Origin: Acidimicrobiaceae bacterium | GTDB taxonomy: Bacteria > Actinomycetota > Acidimicrobiia > Acidimicrobiales > Aldehydirespiratoraceae | DNA length: 40,781 nucleotides | Reading direction: 5' to 3' | Assembly: GCA_009844405.1 (NCBI GenBank) | Contig: VYBO01000024.1 | Span: 1-40,781, forward strand | In this document: in pieces, positions 6,084 to 14,628 of the stretch | Layout: the number at the start of each line of letters is the position of its first letter | Numbering within the stretch: position 1 is the stretch's first letter | The notes under the pieces: generated by a model | Databases searched by the model: none | Told to the model about the DNA's origin: nothing | Seen by the model: the letters and a program-made list of their open reading frames with translations, nothing else | Made by a program: the position numbers and the translations under genes

Positions 6084-7499
6084 CTACCCGCTCGGCCTCT
6101 GGTCCAGCGCCAGTCGCAGGGCCCGCCCGTGCGTGGCGACCACCTCCACCGGGCGGGGCAGATTCTGGGTGGTCATCCCGTCGAGGAAGCGGCCCCGGCT
6201 GAGGCACACGTCGGGCAGCAGGTAACGGTGGCCCTCCGGCTCGCCGGCCAGGACCCGGGCCACGTCGGTGCCCACCATCAAGCCAGTCACACCGATGTTG
6301 CCGCCGAAGAAGCGGTTCTCGACCGGAACCACGCGAGCATCGCGGCAGCCCAGCGACTCCACCAACGGCGACACCACCGCCGCGCCCAGGGTGCCGGTGA
6401 GCACTGCGGTGGGCGCGGTCCGGCCGGCGCGGCGCGGTCCGAGCGACACCGGGACGGGCGAGCCGTCAGGACCGGCCACCACCTCGGCCGCCGAGCCCTG
6501 GCGGGGAGCGCGGTAGCCGTCGGCCGGCGCTCCGTCCACCCAGGCGAAGAAGCCCGAGCGCGGCGGGCTGGGAGCGTGGCCCTCCTCCGAGAACTCGGTC
6601 TCGAAGGCCCGGGCCATGCCGATGCCGTCCTCGTGCATGTCGAAGCCCTCGTAGTGCTCCGCAGCCGGGAAGCCGCGCCCGCACATGAGGTAGTACTCGT
6701 CGGCCAGGAAGGACAGGCGCCGACCGAGCACCTTCAGGAACACCGACTGCCAGCTCTCGACGAGGTCGACAACCGCGGCCGCCTCGGCCTGGGTGTGGAG
6801 CCGCATCCTCGACTGGCGGTTGAACCTCGACAGCCCTAGGGGCACCACACATAGAGTTCGCAGCTCCGGGAAGCGGTCGAGCACGCCCGCGAGGGTGTCG
6901 GCCAACACGTCGCCGTCGTTGACGCCGGGGCACACCACCACCTGGCCGTGAACCTCGATGCCGGCGTCGAGCAGGAGCCGCAGCCAGCGCAGCGAGACCG
7001 CGCCGCGGCGGTTCTGGAGGATCGCGGCCCGCACGTCGGGGTCGGTGGAGTGGATCGACACGTACAGCGGCGACAGCCGCTCGGTCACGACACGCTCGTA
7101 GTCGAGCTCGGTGAACCGGGTGAGGGTGGTGAAGTTCCCGTACAGGAACGACAGCCGGTAGTCGTCGTCCTTGAGGTACAGCGAGCGGCGCATCCCCCGC
7201 GGCAGCTGGTGCACGAAGCAGAACTCGCAGTGGTTGTCGCAGGTCTGCACCCCGTCGAACACGGCCGCCTCGACCTCGGCGCCGAGAGGCTCCCCCTCCT
7301 GCTTGGCGACGACCACGGTGAAGCTCTCGCTGTCGCGCTGCACCTCGAGGGGAACCTCGGCCCCGTCGCTCAGCAGCTGCCAGCGGATGACGTCGCGAGG
7401 CGCCTCCCCGGCGATAGCCGCGACCTCGTCTCCGGGCCTCAGCCCCGCCCGCTCGGCCGGAGACCCGGACGCGACAGCCACGATCCGCGGTCCGGCCAC
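6084..7499 (-). CDS. DUF512 family PDZ-radical SAM-like iron-sulfur protein
   Basis: A 471-residue protein. The N-terminus is PDZ-like (IVAVASGSPAERAGLRPGDEV, residues about 5-60). A radical-SAM-type cluster CDNHCEFCF (near residue 90) follows, then SIHSTDPDVR, and a C-terminal DUF512 region with TGTLGAA, VENRFFGGNIGVTGLMVG and FLDGMT. Members are annotated as putative FeS oxidoreductases and no reaction is established. The gene lies directly upstream of der, a synteny known in several phyla, which hints at a link to ribosome assembly or tRNA/rRNA modification (inference). The three cluster cysteines and the PDZ are intact, so it is likely functional. Confidence 0.9.
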   Translation of the reverse strand: MAGPRIVAVASGSPAERAGLRPGDEVAAIAGEAPRDVIRWQLLSDGAEVPLEVQRDSESFTVVVAKQEGEPLGAEVEAAVFDGVQTCDNHCEFCFVHQLPRGMRRSLYLKDDDYRLSFLYGNFTTLTRFTELDYERVVTERLSPLYVSIHSTDPDVRAAILQNRRGAVSLRWLRLLLDAGIEVHGQVVVCPGVNDGDVLADTLAGVLDRFPELRTLCVVPLGLSRFNRQSRMRLHTQAEAAAVVDLVESWQSVFLKVLGRRLSFLADEYYLMCGRGFPAAEHYEGFDMHEDGIGMARAFETEFSEEGHAPSPPRSGFFAWVDGAPADGYRAPRQGSAAEVVAGPDGSPVPVSLGPRRAGRTAPTAVLTGTLGAAVVSPLVESLGCRDARVVPVENRFFGGNIGVTGLMVGTDVARVLAGEPEGHRYLLPDVCLSRGRFLDGMTTQNLPRPVEVVATHGRALRLALDQRPSG

Positions 7500-7562
7500 C
7501 GTCCAAGGCTACCGGCCGGGGCAGACCGAGCAGTGCCGTCATCACGTTTCGCAGCACTTCAG

Positions 7563-7591
7563 TTGCAGTATCGCACAATGTCATGTATTTT
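7563..7591 (+). promoter_or_regulatory. Putative sigma-70-type promoter for the pseudokinase gene
   Basis: TTGCAG and TATTTT are separated by 17 bases in the only AT-rich stretch of the intergenic region between the divergent DUF512 and kinase-like genes. An 8-bp palindrome ATGTACAT lies just downstream (about 7598-7605). Prediction from spacing and composition only. Confidence 0.35.
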
Positions 7592-7662
7592 ACCGGCATG
7601 TACATATCTGAAGGTTTACTGCGGGACTGTGACAAGGTGGTCGGGAGATTCGGGGGCGGGCC

Positions 7663-8925
7663 GTGGCCGCGGTGACGGTCAGCCGGTCGGAGGGCGGGCT
7701 GATCGCGATCAAGCAGGTGTTGGCGGACCGGGCCGCAGACATCCAGCGGGAGGCGGATCTGCTGAAACGTCTGGACCATCCGGGCGTGGTTCGGTTCGTC
7801 GAAATCGTCGATACCGCTGACGGCGGCCGTGCCCTGCACACGGAGTTCGTCAACTCCGACACATGGGCCTCCCGACCGCTGACCGACCCGGCCGAGCGGG
7901 CCGCGGGGATGGCCGCTCTGGCCGCGGTGGTGGCCGACCTCCACCAACTTGGCGTCGCCCACCTCCAGCTCACCCCGCCCCACATCCTGCACGGCGAGAA
8001 CGACCTCCCCGTGCTGTGCGGTCTGACCTCGGCGGCCGAGGCCACCCCCGAGAACCGCCACACCGACATGGCCGCGCTGGCCGACCTCTGCCACGACCCG
8101 GCTCTGGGCAGAGGAGCCCTCTCCGGGAAGCTGTTCTCGCTGGCCGACGCGGCTCGGGAGGGAACGCTCAGCGCCCGCGAACTGGCCAGGCGACTGGACC
8201 TGCTCGCAACCAGGCGACCGACCGGAACAGCTCCGGTCCGGGTCGCGGGCGGTGGCGTCCTCGACAACCTCAAACGGCGCTGCCGGCCCAAGCCGCTCCT
8301 CAGGGCCGGTGCGGTGGTCGTCGCAGTCTTGGCAGCCTTCGTGATCGGGGCCCGAAGCGGGGATCCGGCGACACCTCCGGCAGCCCCCGCGCCGGGACAG
8401 GATGAAGCCCCTGGCGACGTTGGCGGCGCAAGCCAGGACCTGCTCGACCATTACAACCCGGTCGATGAAACGGGCCCGATCGCCGAGCCCGAGATGATCA
8501 GCGACCGAGACCCGATCGCCGAGCCCGACCCGGTCACCCTGCCGGACCTGATCGCCGAGCCCGACCCGGTCACCCTGCCGGACCTGATCGCCGAGTCCGA
8601 CGAGATAGCCGTCTCAGTGCGGGAGGCGGCCGCGGTCATCGAGCACGGCGGGCGCCGTTACGCCATCGGCACAACCGGCGACTTCGTGGAGACCGGCGAC
8701 TGGGACTGCGACGGGCAGGCCACCGCGGCGATCGTGCGTCCCAGCACCGGCGGGGTCGTGCTGTTCGACGCCTGGCCCGGGCCGGGCGGGACAATCTCGC
8801 TTCCGGAGCGCTGGAACGTCGACTCCCCCACCGGCGCGGACGCGGTCGCCCACGGTGAATGCGACCTTCTGAGGGTCTACACCACCGCCGGCTCGAAGCT
8901 CTTCAACCCCGGCGAGGCCTCATGA
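7663..8925 (+). CDS. Membrane-anchored serine/threonine pseudokinase
   Basis: A 420-residue protein from GTG 7663; an in-frame stop lies at 7630. Residues 1-180 resemble a Hanks-type kinase: LIAIKQVL carries the N-lobe lysine, QREADLLKRLDHPGVV the helix C glutamate, and VVADLHQLGVAH the segment before the catalytic loop. The catalytic HRD is replaced by HLQ, the loop reads LTPPHIL, and the DFG position reads CGL, so it should be catalytically dead. One transmembrane helix (AGAVVVAVLAAFVIGA, about 210-225) separates it from an extracellular part containing a 12-residue tandem repeat (IAEPDPVTLPDL). A compact C-terminal domain has GTTGDFVETGDWDCDG. The ATGA overlap with the next gene indicates a bicistronic unit. 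It likely works as a signalling or scaffold protein across the membrane. Confidence 0.85.
   Translation: MAAVTVSRSEGGLIAIKQVLADRAADIQREADLLKRLDHPGVVRFVEIVDTADGGRALHTEFVNSDTWASRPLTDPAERAAGMAALAAVVADLHQLGVAHLQLTPPHILHGENDLPVLCGLTSAAEATPENRHTDMAALADLCHDPALGRGALSGKLFSLADAAREGTLSARELARRLDLLATRRPTGTAPVRVAGGGVLDNLKRRCRPKPLLRAGAVVVAVLAAFVIGARSGDPATPPAAPAPGQDEAPGDVGGASQDLLDHYNPVDETGPIAEPEMISDRDPIAEPDPVTLPDLIAEPDPVTLPDLIAESDEIAVSVREAAAVIEHGGRRYAIGTTGDFVETGDWDCDGQATAAIVRPSTGGVVLFDAWPGPGGTISLPERWNVDSPTGADAVAHGECDLLRVYTTAGSKLFNPGEAS
8514..8600 (+). repeat. In-frame 36-bp tandem repeat
   Basis: Two identical 36-bp units (8514-8549 and 8550-8585) plus a partial third encode IAEPDPVTLPDL in the extracellular linker of the pseudokinase. 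A degenerate earlier unit (IAEPEM) is at about 8478. The repeat keeps the frame, so copy-number change would alter only linker length. Confidence 0.9.
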
Positions 8926-9233
8926 CCCGCTCCACCGGCGCAACCGGCGCGGCGAGACCGCCGACATCGAGCCGCCAGATCATCCCGCCGGGCCTGTACC
9001 GGCTGGCCGCGGGCGCCTGGCTGGCGGCCGCGCTGGCATCGACGGCCGGCGCGGCATCAGCATCGGCCTCAGCGGGCGGCGCCCCCTACTCGATCACCGA
9101 AATCGGCCCCGCGGCGGCGACCGGGTTCAACATCAGCGACATCGGCGCCGTCCCGACCCCCAGCCACCACTCCCCCGACACTGCCGACGCTCCGGCAGGT
9201 GCAATCGAGGTCGGCGACTTCAACCCGCGCTGA
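8922..9233 (+). CDS. Small secreted or membrane-anchored protein coupled to the pseudokinase
   Basis: A 103-residue protein starting at ATG 8922, overlapping the pseudokinase stop by four bases (ATGA). A polar N-terminus with IIPPGLYRL is followed by a hydrophobic, alanine-rich segment AAGAWLAAALASTAGAAS, a probable signal or anchor sequence. A short low-complexity exported tail ends GAIEVGDFNPR. No family is recognised. The tight coupling suggests it is a partner or ligand of the pseudokinase ectodomain (inference). Its last codons are duplicated 73 bases downstream, out of frame, ending GAIEVGDLNPR, which suggests a recent tandem duplication of the 3' end or loss of a longer repetitive tail. 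Confidence 0.7.
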   Translation: MTRSTGATGAARPPTSSRQIIPPGLYRLAAGAWLAAALASTAGAASASASAGGAPYSITEIGPAAATGFNISDIGAVPTPSHHSPDTADAPAGAIEVGDFNPR

Positions 9234-9307
9234 CGACTCGCCGGACAGGATCGGCGTAACGAGCCGCGCCGGTGCAATCGAGGTCGGCGACCTCAACCCC
9301 CGCTGAC
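9198..9307 (+). repeat. 73-bp-spaced direct duplication at the end of the small gene
   Basis: GGTGCAATCGAGGTCGGCGA occurs at 9198 and again at 9271, each continuing to CTTCAACCCGCGCTGAC or CCTCAACCCCCGCTGAC. The 73-base offset is not a multiple of three, so the second copy is outside the reading frame and overlaps the 3' end of rsmE on the other strand. Confidence 0.85.
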
Positions 9308-10012
9308 AGTCCCCGCCGCGGGCAGATGGCCGCCGCGGCGGGCGCCAAGCAACGCGGCCGCGGCGATCGCAGCCGTCTCGGCGCGCATGATGTGTGGACC
9401 CAAGCACACTTGGCGATCCACCGCAGCCAACTCTGCGTCGGCCCATCCACCCTCGGGGCCGACCAGCACGAAGTTCTCGCCGGCCGCCAGGGTCCGGCCC
9501 TCCGGCACAGCCAGAGCAGCCCCGCCCAGGTCGAGATCGCCGAACGCCCTTACCGGCTCAACCTCCGGCAGCCACAACCGGCGGCACTGCATCACCGCCT
9601 CACGGACCACCCGCCGCCGCCGCTCCAGAAGCCGGGCCGTCTTGGCCCCGTCCCAGCGCACCACCGACCGCTCGGCCACGAACGGCACGATCCGGTCCAC
9701 CCCCAACTCCGTGAGCTTCTGGACGACCGTCTCGGACCGTCCCCCCTTGAGGAGGGCGAAACCCACGGCCAGTTCGGGACTCGGGGCAGCCACCTCAACG
9801 ACATCGCCCACCGGCTCAACCAGTTCGCCGAAGCGGCACGGCCGCCACCGGCCGGCTCCATCGCCGACGGTCAGAAGGTCACCGGAGCGCAGGCGCAGGA
9901 CCCGCTCGAGATGATGCCGGTCGTCGCCGGCCAGCACCGGCGCATCCACATCGGCGACGAGTACATGCGGGCCCGACCGAGCGTTGCCCGCGACCGACTC
10001 CAGACCGCTCAC
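9293..10012 (-). CDS. rsmE: 16S rRNA m3U1498 methyltransferase RsmE
   Basis: A 239-residue protein of the RsmE SPOUT family. The N-terminal PUA-like domain contains HHLERVLRLRSGD, and the C-terminal knot contains KLTELGVDRIVPFVAERSVV, VLVGPEGGW and ETAAIAAAALL, the SAM-binding knot motifs. It methylates N3 of U1498 in 16S rRNA in the 30S subunit. The length is normal. It follows dnaJ on the minus strand, a common actinobacterial order (hrcA-dnaJ-rsmE), but a strong hairpin at 10053-10097 sits between the two. Its last codons overlap a duplicated segment belonging to the convergent small gene. Confidence 0.95.
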   Translation of the reverse strand: MSGLESVAGNARSGPHVLVADVDAPVLAGDDRHHLERVLRLRSGDLLTVGDGAGRWRPCRFGELVEPVGDVVEVAAPSPELAVGFALLKGGRSETVVQKLTELGVDRIVPFVAERSVVRWDGAKTARLLERRRRVVREAVMQCRRLWLPEVEPVRAFGDLDLGGAALAVPEGRTLAAGENFVLVGPEGGWADAELAAVDRQVCLGPHIMRAETAAIAAAALLGARRGGHLPAAGTVSGG

Positions 10013-10052
10013 CCGCCTGCCACCACCTGCGCCACCTCACCCATCTCAGAAA

Positions 10053-10097
10053 TCTCGGGTTGATCTTGTGGACTCACTCCACAAAACCAACCCGAGA
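10053..10097. repeat. Hairpin repeat (TCTCGGGTTG family) between dnaJ and rsmE
   Basis: The arms TCTCGGGTTGATCTTGTGGA and TCCACAAAACCAACCCGAGA pair at 18 of 20 positions around the 5-base loop CTCAC. Related hairpins with TCTCGG arms occur at 21526-21570 and, weaker, at 21592-21643. It may end dnaJ transcription, but recurrence suggests a REP-like repeat family rather than a one-off terminator. Confidence 0.75.
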
Positions 10098-10123
10098 ATC
10101 CGCACACGCAGGCCCCGGGTGGT

Positions 10124-11242
10124 TCACCGGAACGCGGTGCGGATCCGACCCAGCAGGCTCTCGCTCGGTTCGGCGACCTCCTCGCCCCTCAGCTCGGCCA
10201 GCCGGCGCACCAGCTCCTCCTGCTCATCGGTGAGATCGTCGGGCACGTCCACCACCAACTGGACCAGCAGATCGCCGCGCCCCCGGCCCCGCACATGGGG
10301 CACGCCGCGGCCCCGCAGCCGCACCACCGCACCCGTCTCGGTCCCCTTGGGGATCACGATGTCCTCGGTGCCGTCGAGGGTCTCGTACTCCAGCCGGGCG
10401 CCCAGCGCGGCCTGGGTGAACGGCACATGCAGCTCGTGGACCAGGTCGCTGCCGTTGCGGTGGAACCGCGGATGGGGACGGACCCTGGTGTGCACGTAGA
10501 GGTCGCCGTGGATGCCGCCGCGGGGACCGGCTGCTCCCCGGCCGCTCAACCGCAGCGTCGTGCCGTCGTCCACCCCCACCGGCACCTGCACGCTGTAGGT
10601 GCGCTGCTCCAGCTTGCGGCCGTGCCCATCGCAGTCGCCGCACATCTGCTCGATCATCTCGCCCAGACCTCCGCAGAGGTCGCAGGCCGAGGCGGTCACC
10701 ATCTGGCCGAGCATCGACTGGCGCACCCTGCGGACCTGGCCCGAGCCGCCGCACTGGGAGCACCTCACCGGCGAGGTGCCCGCCTCGGCGCCGCTGCCGT
10801 CGCACGACTCGCAGCGCACCGCGGTGCGCACCGTCACCTCCCGCTCGGCCCCGAACACCACATCGTGAAGATCGAGGTCGACGTGGGCCTCGAGGTCCTC
10901 GCCGGGGGGCGGGCCCTGATGGCGCGCCGACGAGCCGAAGCCCCCGAAGGGCGAGTCGCCGCCGAAGAACGCGTCGAAGATGCTGCCCAGGCCGCCGCTG
11001 AACGGATCGGCCATGCCGGCCGCCCGGACGTCGTCGGTGCCGAAGCGGTCATACAACGAGCGCCGCTCCGGGTCCGACAACACGTCGTAGGCCGCCCTCA
11101 CCTCCTTGAAACGGGCCTCGGCGGTCGGATCGTCGGGATTGGCGTCGGGATGGTACCGGCGGGCCATCTTGCGGTAGGCCCGCTTGAGCTCCTCGTCGGT
11201 GGAGTCGCGCTCCACCCCCAGCGTCTCGTAGTGGTCGGCCAT
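10124..11242 (-). CDS. dnaJ: Chaperone DnaJ (type I Hsp40)
   Basis: A 372-residue protein. The J domain carries the HPD motif in RRYHPDANP (residues about 5-70). A Gly/Phe linker contains [15 protein letters not shown]. Four CxxCxGxG zinc repeats follow ([32 protein letters not shown]), then the two C-terminal substrate-binding domains and a dimerisation tail. It stimulates DnaK ATPase and holds unfolded clients. Downstream of hrcA on the same strand with about 64 bases between, it looks like the second DnaJ of actinobacteria that is not linked to dnaK-grpE. All zinc ligands are present. Confidence 0.96.
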   Translation of the reverse strand: MADHYETLGVERDSTDEELKRAYRKMARRYHPDANPDDPTAEARFKEVRAAYDVLSDPERRSLYDRFGTDDVRAAGMADPFSGGLGSIFDAFFGGDSPFGGFGSSARHQGPPPGEDLEAHVDLDLHDVVFGAEREVTVRTAVRCESCDGSGAEAGTSPVRCSQCGGSGQVRRVRQSMLGQMVTASACDLCGGLGEMIEQMCGDCDGHGRKLEQRTYSVQVPVGVDDGTTLRLSGRGAAGPRGGIHGDLYVHTRVRPHPRFHRNGSDLVHELHVPFTQAALGARLEYETLDGTEDIVIPKGTETGAVVRLRGRGVPHVRGRGRGDLLVQLVVDVPDDLTDEQEELVRRLAELRGEEVAEPSESLLGRIRTAFR

Positions 11243-11306
11243 CTACGACCTCTAGGCCTTCTGGGACTCGCTCAGAGCCGGCCGCGGCTCCCAGCGGTCG
11301 GCCATC

Positions 11307-12299
11307 TCAGGCTTCGTTCAGGGCCGGGCCGAGGCGGCGGCTCACCGCCGCCACTGCCGACAGCGCCTGCGGGTAGTCCATCCGGGTAGGTCCGATGACG
11401 CCGATCGTGCCGCCGTCGGTGCCCTCGGTGCTGTATGGGGCCAGCACCACCGAGCACTCGGCCAGCGAGGGCAGGCCGGTCTCCTCACCGATGGCAACCC
11501 TGCGGCCCCCGTCGATCACCCTGCGCATCAGCGTCACCACCACCAACTGCTTCTCCAGCAGGCCCAGCACCTCGCTGAGCTGCTCCACCGCGTCGAAGGC
11601 GGCAGCCAGCTTGGAGGTGCCGCCCACGAACACCTCGTGGCGGACGCGGGCCTCCCGCAGCGCGGCGATGGCCGCGGCCAGCAGCCTGTCGTCGGGCTGG
11701 TCGCAGCCGTCGATGTCGGCCAGGGTCCGGCCCACCACCCGGCGGGCCAGCCGCTCCGACGCGTCGGCCACCACCTCAGGCGAGGTGTCGTCAGGAACGT
11801 CGAGGGTGCGCTTCTCGATCACGCCGTTGGACATGACCGCCACCACCATGACCGTCCCGACCGACAGATCCACCAGCTGGGCCGAGCGCACGGTGGCCGC
11901 CGCGGGGCTGGGCGCGACCACCACCGCGGTCCAGTCAGTGAGGTCCGACAGCAGCCCCGTGGTGTCGCTGAGGATCGACTCGAACCCGCCGTGGGAGACC
12001 GAGAAGAAGTCGTTGACCTGGAGCCGGTCGGCGGGATCGAGGGTGGGCGAAGGCGAGCGCTGCCGCCACTGGTCGACGAAGAAGCGGTAGCCCTTGACGG
12101 TGGGCACCCGTCCGGCGCTGGTGTGGGGCTGCACCAGGTACTGCTGCTCGGACAGCGCGGCCAGCTCGCTTCGCACTGTGGCCGGCGACGCCCCGATGCC
12201 GGGCGAGCGCGCCACACGGCCCGAACCGACCGGCTGGGCGGTGCGGATGTACTCCTGAACGACGGCGTACAGGATGGCGGCCTTGCGGTCGTCGAGCAT
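11307..12299 (-). CDS. hrcA: Heat-inducible transcription repressor HrcA
   Basis: A 330-residue protein. The N-terminal winged helix has PVGSGRVA and SPATVRSELAALSEQQYLVQPHTSAGRVPT, characteristic of HrcA. The C-terminal GAF-like domain holds ATVRSAQLVDLSVGTVMVVAVM and ends IGVIGPTRMDYPQALSAV. HrcA binds the CIRCE operator to repress chaperone genes. Only 40 bases separate its start from the lepA stop, and I see no CIRCE inverted repeat (TTAGCACTC-N9-GAGTGCTAA) there, so any CIRCE-controlled operon must be elsewhere. It is likely co-transcribed with lepA upstream and dnaJ downstream. Confidence 0.95.
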   Translation of the reverse strand: MLDDRKAAILYAVVQEYIRTAQPVGSGRVARSPGIGASPATVRSELAALSEQQYLVQPHTSAGRVPTVKGYRFFVDQWRQRSPSPTLDPADRLQVNDFFSVSHGGFESILSDTTGLLSDLTDWTAVVVAPSPAAATVRSAQLVDLSVGTVMVVAVMSNGVIEKRTLDVPDDTSPEVVADASERLARRVVGRTLADIDGCDQPDDRLLAAAIAALREARVRHEVFVGGTSKLAAAFDAVEQLSEVLGLLEKQLVVVTLMRRVIDGGRRVAIGEETGLPSLAECSVVLAPYSTEGTDGGTIGVIGPTRMDYPQALSAVAAVSRRLGPALNEA

Positions 12300-12338
12300 G
12301 GTTGAAGATGCTACCCGTCCAGCGCGAGCGCCGAGTTG

Positions 12339-14123
12339 CTACCCGTCCAGGGTGAGGGCCGAGATGAAGGCCTCCTGGGGAATGTCGACCCGGCCGATGC
12401 TCTTCATGCGCTTCTTGCCCGCCTTCTGCTTCTCGAGCAGTTTGCGCTTGCGGGTGACGTCGCCGCCGTAGAGCTTGGCGGTGACGTCCTTGCGGTAGGC
12501 CTTGACCGTCTCACGGGCGATGATCCGCCCGCCGATGGCGGCCTGGATGGGCACCTCGAACTGCTGGCGGGGTATCAGCTCCCGCAGGCGCCCGACCATG
12601 GCCCGGCCGTAGGCGTAGGCCTTGTCGCGGTGCACGACGGTGGAGAAGGCGTCCACCGCCACCCCCTGCAGCAGCACGTCGACCTTCACGAGGCCGGCCA
12701 CGGCGTAGCCGTCGGTCTCGTAGTCGAGGCTGGCGTAGCCCTGGGTGCGGCTCTTGAGCTGGTCGAAGAAGTCGATCACCACCTCGGCCAGCGGCAGCCG
12801 GTAGCGCAGCTCGACCCGCTCCGGCGACAGGTACTCCATGCGCGCCAGCTCGCCCCGGCGCGACTGGCACAGCTCCATCAGCGTGCCCGTGTAGTCGGTG
12901 GGCGTGATCAGCGCGGCGGCCAGCATGGGCTCGGCAATGTCGGCGATCCGACCGGCCTCCGGCATCTCGGACGGGTTGGAGACCGCCACGACGTCGCCGT
13001 TGGTCATCGTCACCCGGTACTCCACCGACGGTGCGGTGGAGATCAGCGACAGGTCGAACTCCCGCTCGAGGCGCTCCCGGACGATCTCCATGTGCAGCAG
13101 GCCCAGGAAGCCGCAGCGGAAGCCGAAGCCGAGCGCGCCGGAGGTCTCGGGCTCGTAGTTGAACCCGGCGTCGTTGAGGCGCAGCTTGGACAGAGCGGCC
13201 CGCAGGTTGGTGAAGTCGTCGCCATCGGTCGGGTAGAGACCCGAGAAAACCATCGGCTTCGGCTCCGAGTAGCCCTCCAGCGGCTCGGAAGCCGGACGGG
13301 CCTCGTCGGTTACGGTCTCGCCCGAGCGGGCCTCGCCCACGTCCTTGATGCCGGCGATGAGGTATCCGGTCTCGCCGGGGCCGAGACGGTCGACGACCTC
13401 GTTGGCCGGGGTGCGCAAACCGACCTCGTCGGCGCCGTGCACTGTCCCGGCCTGCATGAACCGCACCTGGGAACCGGCGGCCAGCACGCCGTTGACCACC
13501 CGCACCGACGACACCACCCCCCGGTACTGGTCGAAGTGGGAGTCGAATATCAGCGCCTGGAGGGGAGCGGCGGCCGACCCCTGCGGGGGCGAGGTGCGCT
13601 CCAGCACCGCGTCGAGCAGTTCGGCCACGCCGTCGCCGGTCTTGGCCGAGATCTGGAGGATGTCGGCGGCGTCGATGCCGAGCACCCGCTCTATCTCCTC
13701 CGCGCAGCGGTCCGGGTCGGCGGCGGGCAGGTCGATCTTGTTGACGGCGGCCACCACGTCGAGGTCGTTCTCGGCGGCCTGGTAGCAGTTGGCCAGGGTC
13801 TGGGCCTCGATCCCCTGGGCCGCGTCCACCACCAGGATCACCGACTCGCAGGCGGCCAGCGACCGGCTGACCTCGTAGCTGAAGTCCACGTGGCCGGGCG
13901 TGTCGATCAGGTTGATGACGTGGTCGCGCCACTTCAGGCGGACCGACTGGAGCTTGATGGTGATGCCCCGCTCGCGCTCGAGGTCCATCGAGTCGAGGTA
14001 CTGCTCGCGCATCTCGCGGGCCTCGACCGCGCCGGTCAGCTCCAGCATCCGGTCGGCCAGCGTGGACTTGCCGTGGTCGATGTGAGCGATGATCGACGTG
14101 TTGCGGATGCGGTGCAGGTCCAT
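12339..14123 (-). CDS. lepA: Elongation factor 4 (LepA)
   Basis: A 594-residue GTPase. It has G1 [10 protein letters not shown]3 DTPGHVDF, G4 NKID, and the LepA-specific C-terminal domain ending in [19 protein letters not shown] chose ATG 14123 (MDLHRIRN) because GGAG lies six bases upstream; ATG 14135 has AGGAG only three bases away, and longer extensions lack family similarity. LepA acts on stalled or misassembled ribosomes. It is divergent from rpsT, the usual arrangement, with a 150-base shared upstream region. That region carries the direct repeat AAGACGACGGCAG at about 14221 and 14257. Confidence 0.97.
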   Translation of the reverse strand: MDLHRIRNTSIIAHIDHGKSTLADRMLELTGAVEAREMREQYLDSMDLERERGITIKLQSVRLKWRDHVINLIDTPGHVDFSYEVSRSLAACESVILVVDAAQGIEAQTLANCYQAAENDLDVVAAVNKIDLPAADPDRCAEEIERVLGIDAADILQISAKTGDGVAELLDAVLERTSPPQGSAAAPLQALIFDSHFDQYRGVVSSVRVVNGVLAAGSQVRFMQAGTVHGADEVGLRTPANEVVDRLGPGETGYLIAGIKDVGEARSGETVTDEARPASEPLEGYSEPKPMVFSGLYPTDGDDFTNLRAALSKLRLNDAGFNYEPETSGALGFGFRCGFLGLLHMEIVRERLEREFDLSLISTAPSVEYRVTMTNGDVVAVSNPSEMPEAGRIADIAEPMLAAALITPTDYTGTLMELCQSRRGELARMEYLSPERVELRYRLPLAEVVIDFFDQLKSRTQGYASLDYETDGYAVAGLVKVDVLLQGVAVDAFSTVVHRDKAYAYGRAMVGRLRELIPRQQFEVPIQAAIGGRIIARETVKAYRKDVTAKLYGGDVTRKRKLLEKQKAGKKRMKSIGRVDIPQEAFISALTLDG

Positions 14124-14275
14124 GGGGCTCTCCATCGGCTCCTGAGGGCGGGCGCGGCGGTGTGTGACAGTGTGGGAGGACGGCCCAGCAACGCTAGCCT
14201 CGACCGTCGGCCGTACGGCCCCAAGACGACGGCAGCCTCGAGGCAGCCAGCGGCCCAAGACGACGGCAGGTGAGT

Positions 14276-14548
14276 GTGGCCAACATCAAGTCCCAGATAA
14301 AGCGCAACCGGCAGAACGAGAAGCGCCGCCTGTGCAACCGGACGGTCCGTTCCGAGGTGAACACCCGGACCAAGGCGGCGCTGGACGCGGTCGAACACGA
14401 CGACGAGACCGCGGATGAGACGCTGCGCCTCGCTATCAAGCGGATCGACAAGGCGGCGGCCAAGGGCGTAATCCACAAGAACACCGCAGCCCGGCGCAAG
14501 AGCCGGCTGGTGCGGGAGATCGAGCGGCTCCGGTCCGAGGAGGACTGA
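14276..14548 (+). CDS. rpsT: 30S ribosomal protein S20
   Basis: A 90-residue basic protein beginning [18 protein letters not shown], the S20 signature; GTG 14276 is preferred because AGG lies five bases upstream and MANIKSQ is the usual N-terminus. The rest is helical, with [20 protein letters not shown] typical of the C-terminal helix. S20 binds the 5' and 3' minor domains of 16S rRNA in early 30S assembly. It is divergent from lepA and convergent with holA, with a 46-bp hairpin repeat just after its stop. Confidence 0.97.
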   Translation: MANIKSQIKRNRQNEKRRLCNRTVRSEVNTRTKAALDAVEHDDETADETLRLAIKRIDKAAAKGVIHKNTAARRKSRLVREIERLRSEED

Positions 14549-14556
14549 CCGCCCGG

Positions 14557-14602
14557 AATTGGCAGCAGAATGCCCCCTATAGGGGCCGAATCGCTGCCAA
14601 TT
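14557..14602. repeat. 46-bp hairpin repeat, AATTGGCAGC family copy 1
   Basis: Perfect terminal arms AATTGGCAGC and GCTGCCAATT enclose an inner 12-bp palindrome CCCCTATAGGGG (14574-14585). It sits between convergent rpsT and holA, where it may end both transcripts, but there is no U-tract. A second copy with identical 10-base arms and the same 46-bp length is at 32097-32142, with an unrelated centre. Confidence 0.85.
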
Positions 14603-14628
14603 CGCCGAGGAGTCGCCAGCCGCGGGGG

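Noticed and set aside
8514..8600. CRISPR-like array
   Set aside because: The repeat is a coding tandem repeat without spacers; no cas genes and no other array in the window.
12300..12338. CIRCE operator for hrcA
   Set aside because: No TTAGCACTC-N9-GAGTGCTAA inverted repeat in the short hrcA upstream region.
12336..14273. 645-codon open frame antisense to lepA
   Set aside because: Shadow of lepA; composition (GHDVEV-like low complexity) is typical of reversed GTP-binding genes.
14574..14585. CCCCTATAGGGG as a stand-alone intrinsic terminator
   Set aside because: No U-run and no second copy of this centre; better explained as the variable centre of the 46-bp hairpin repeat.
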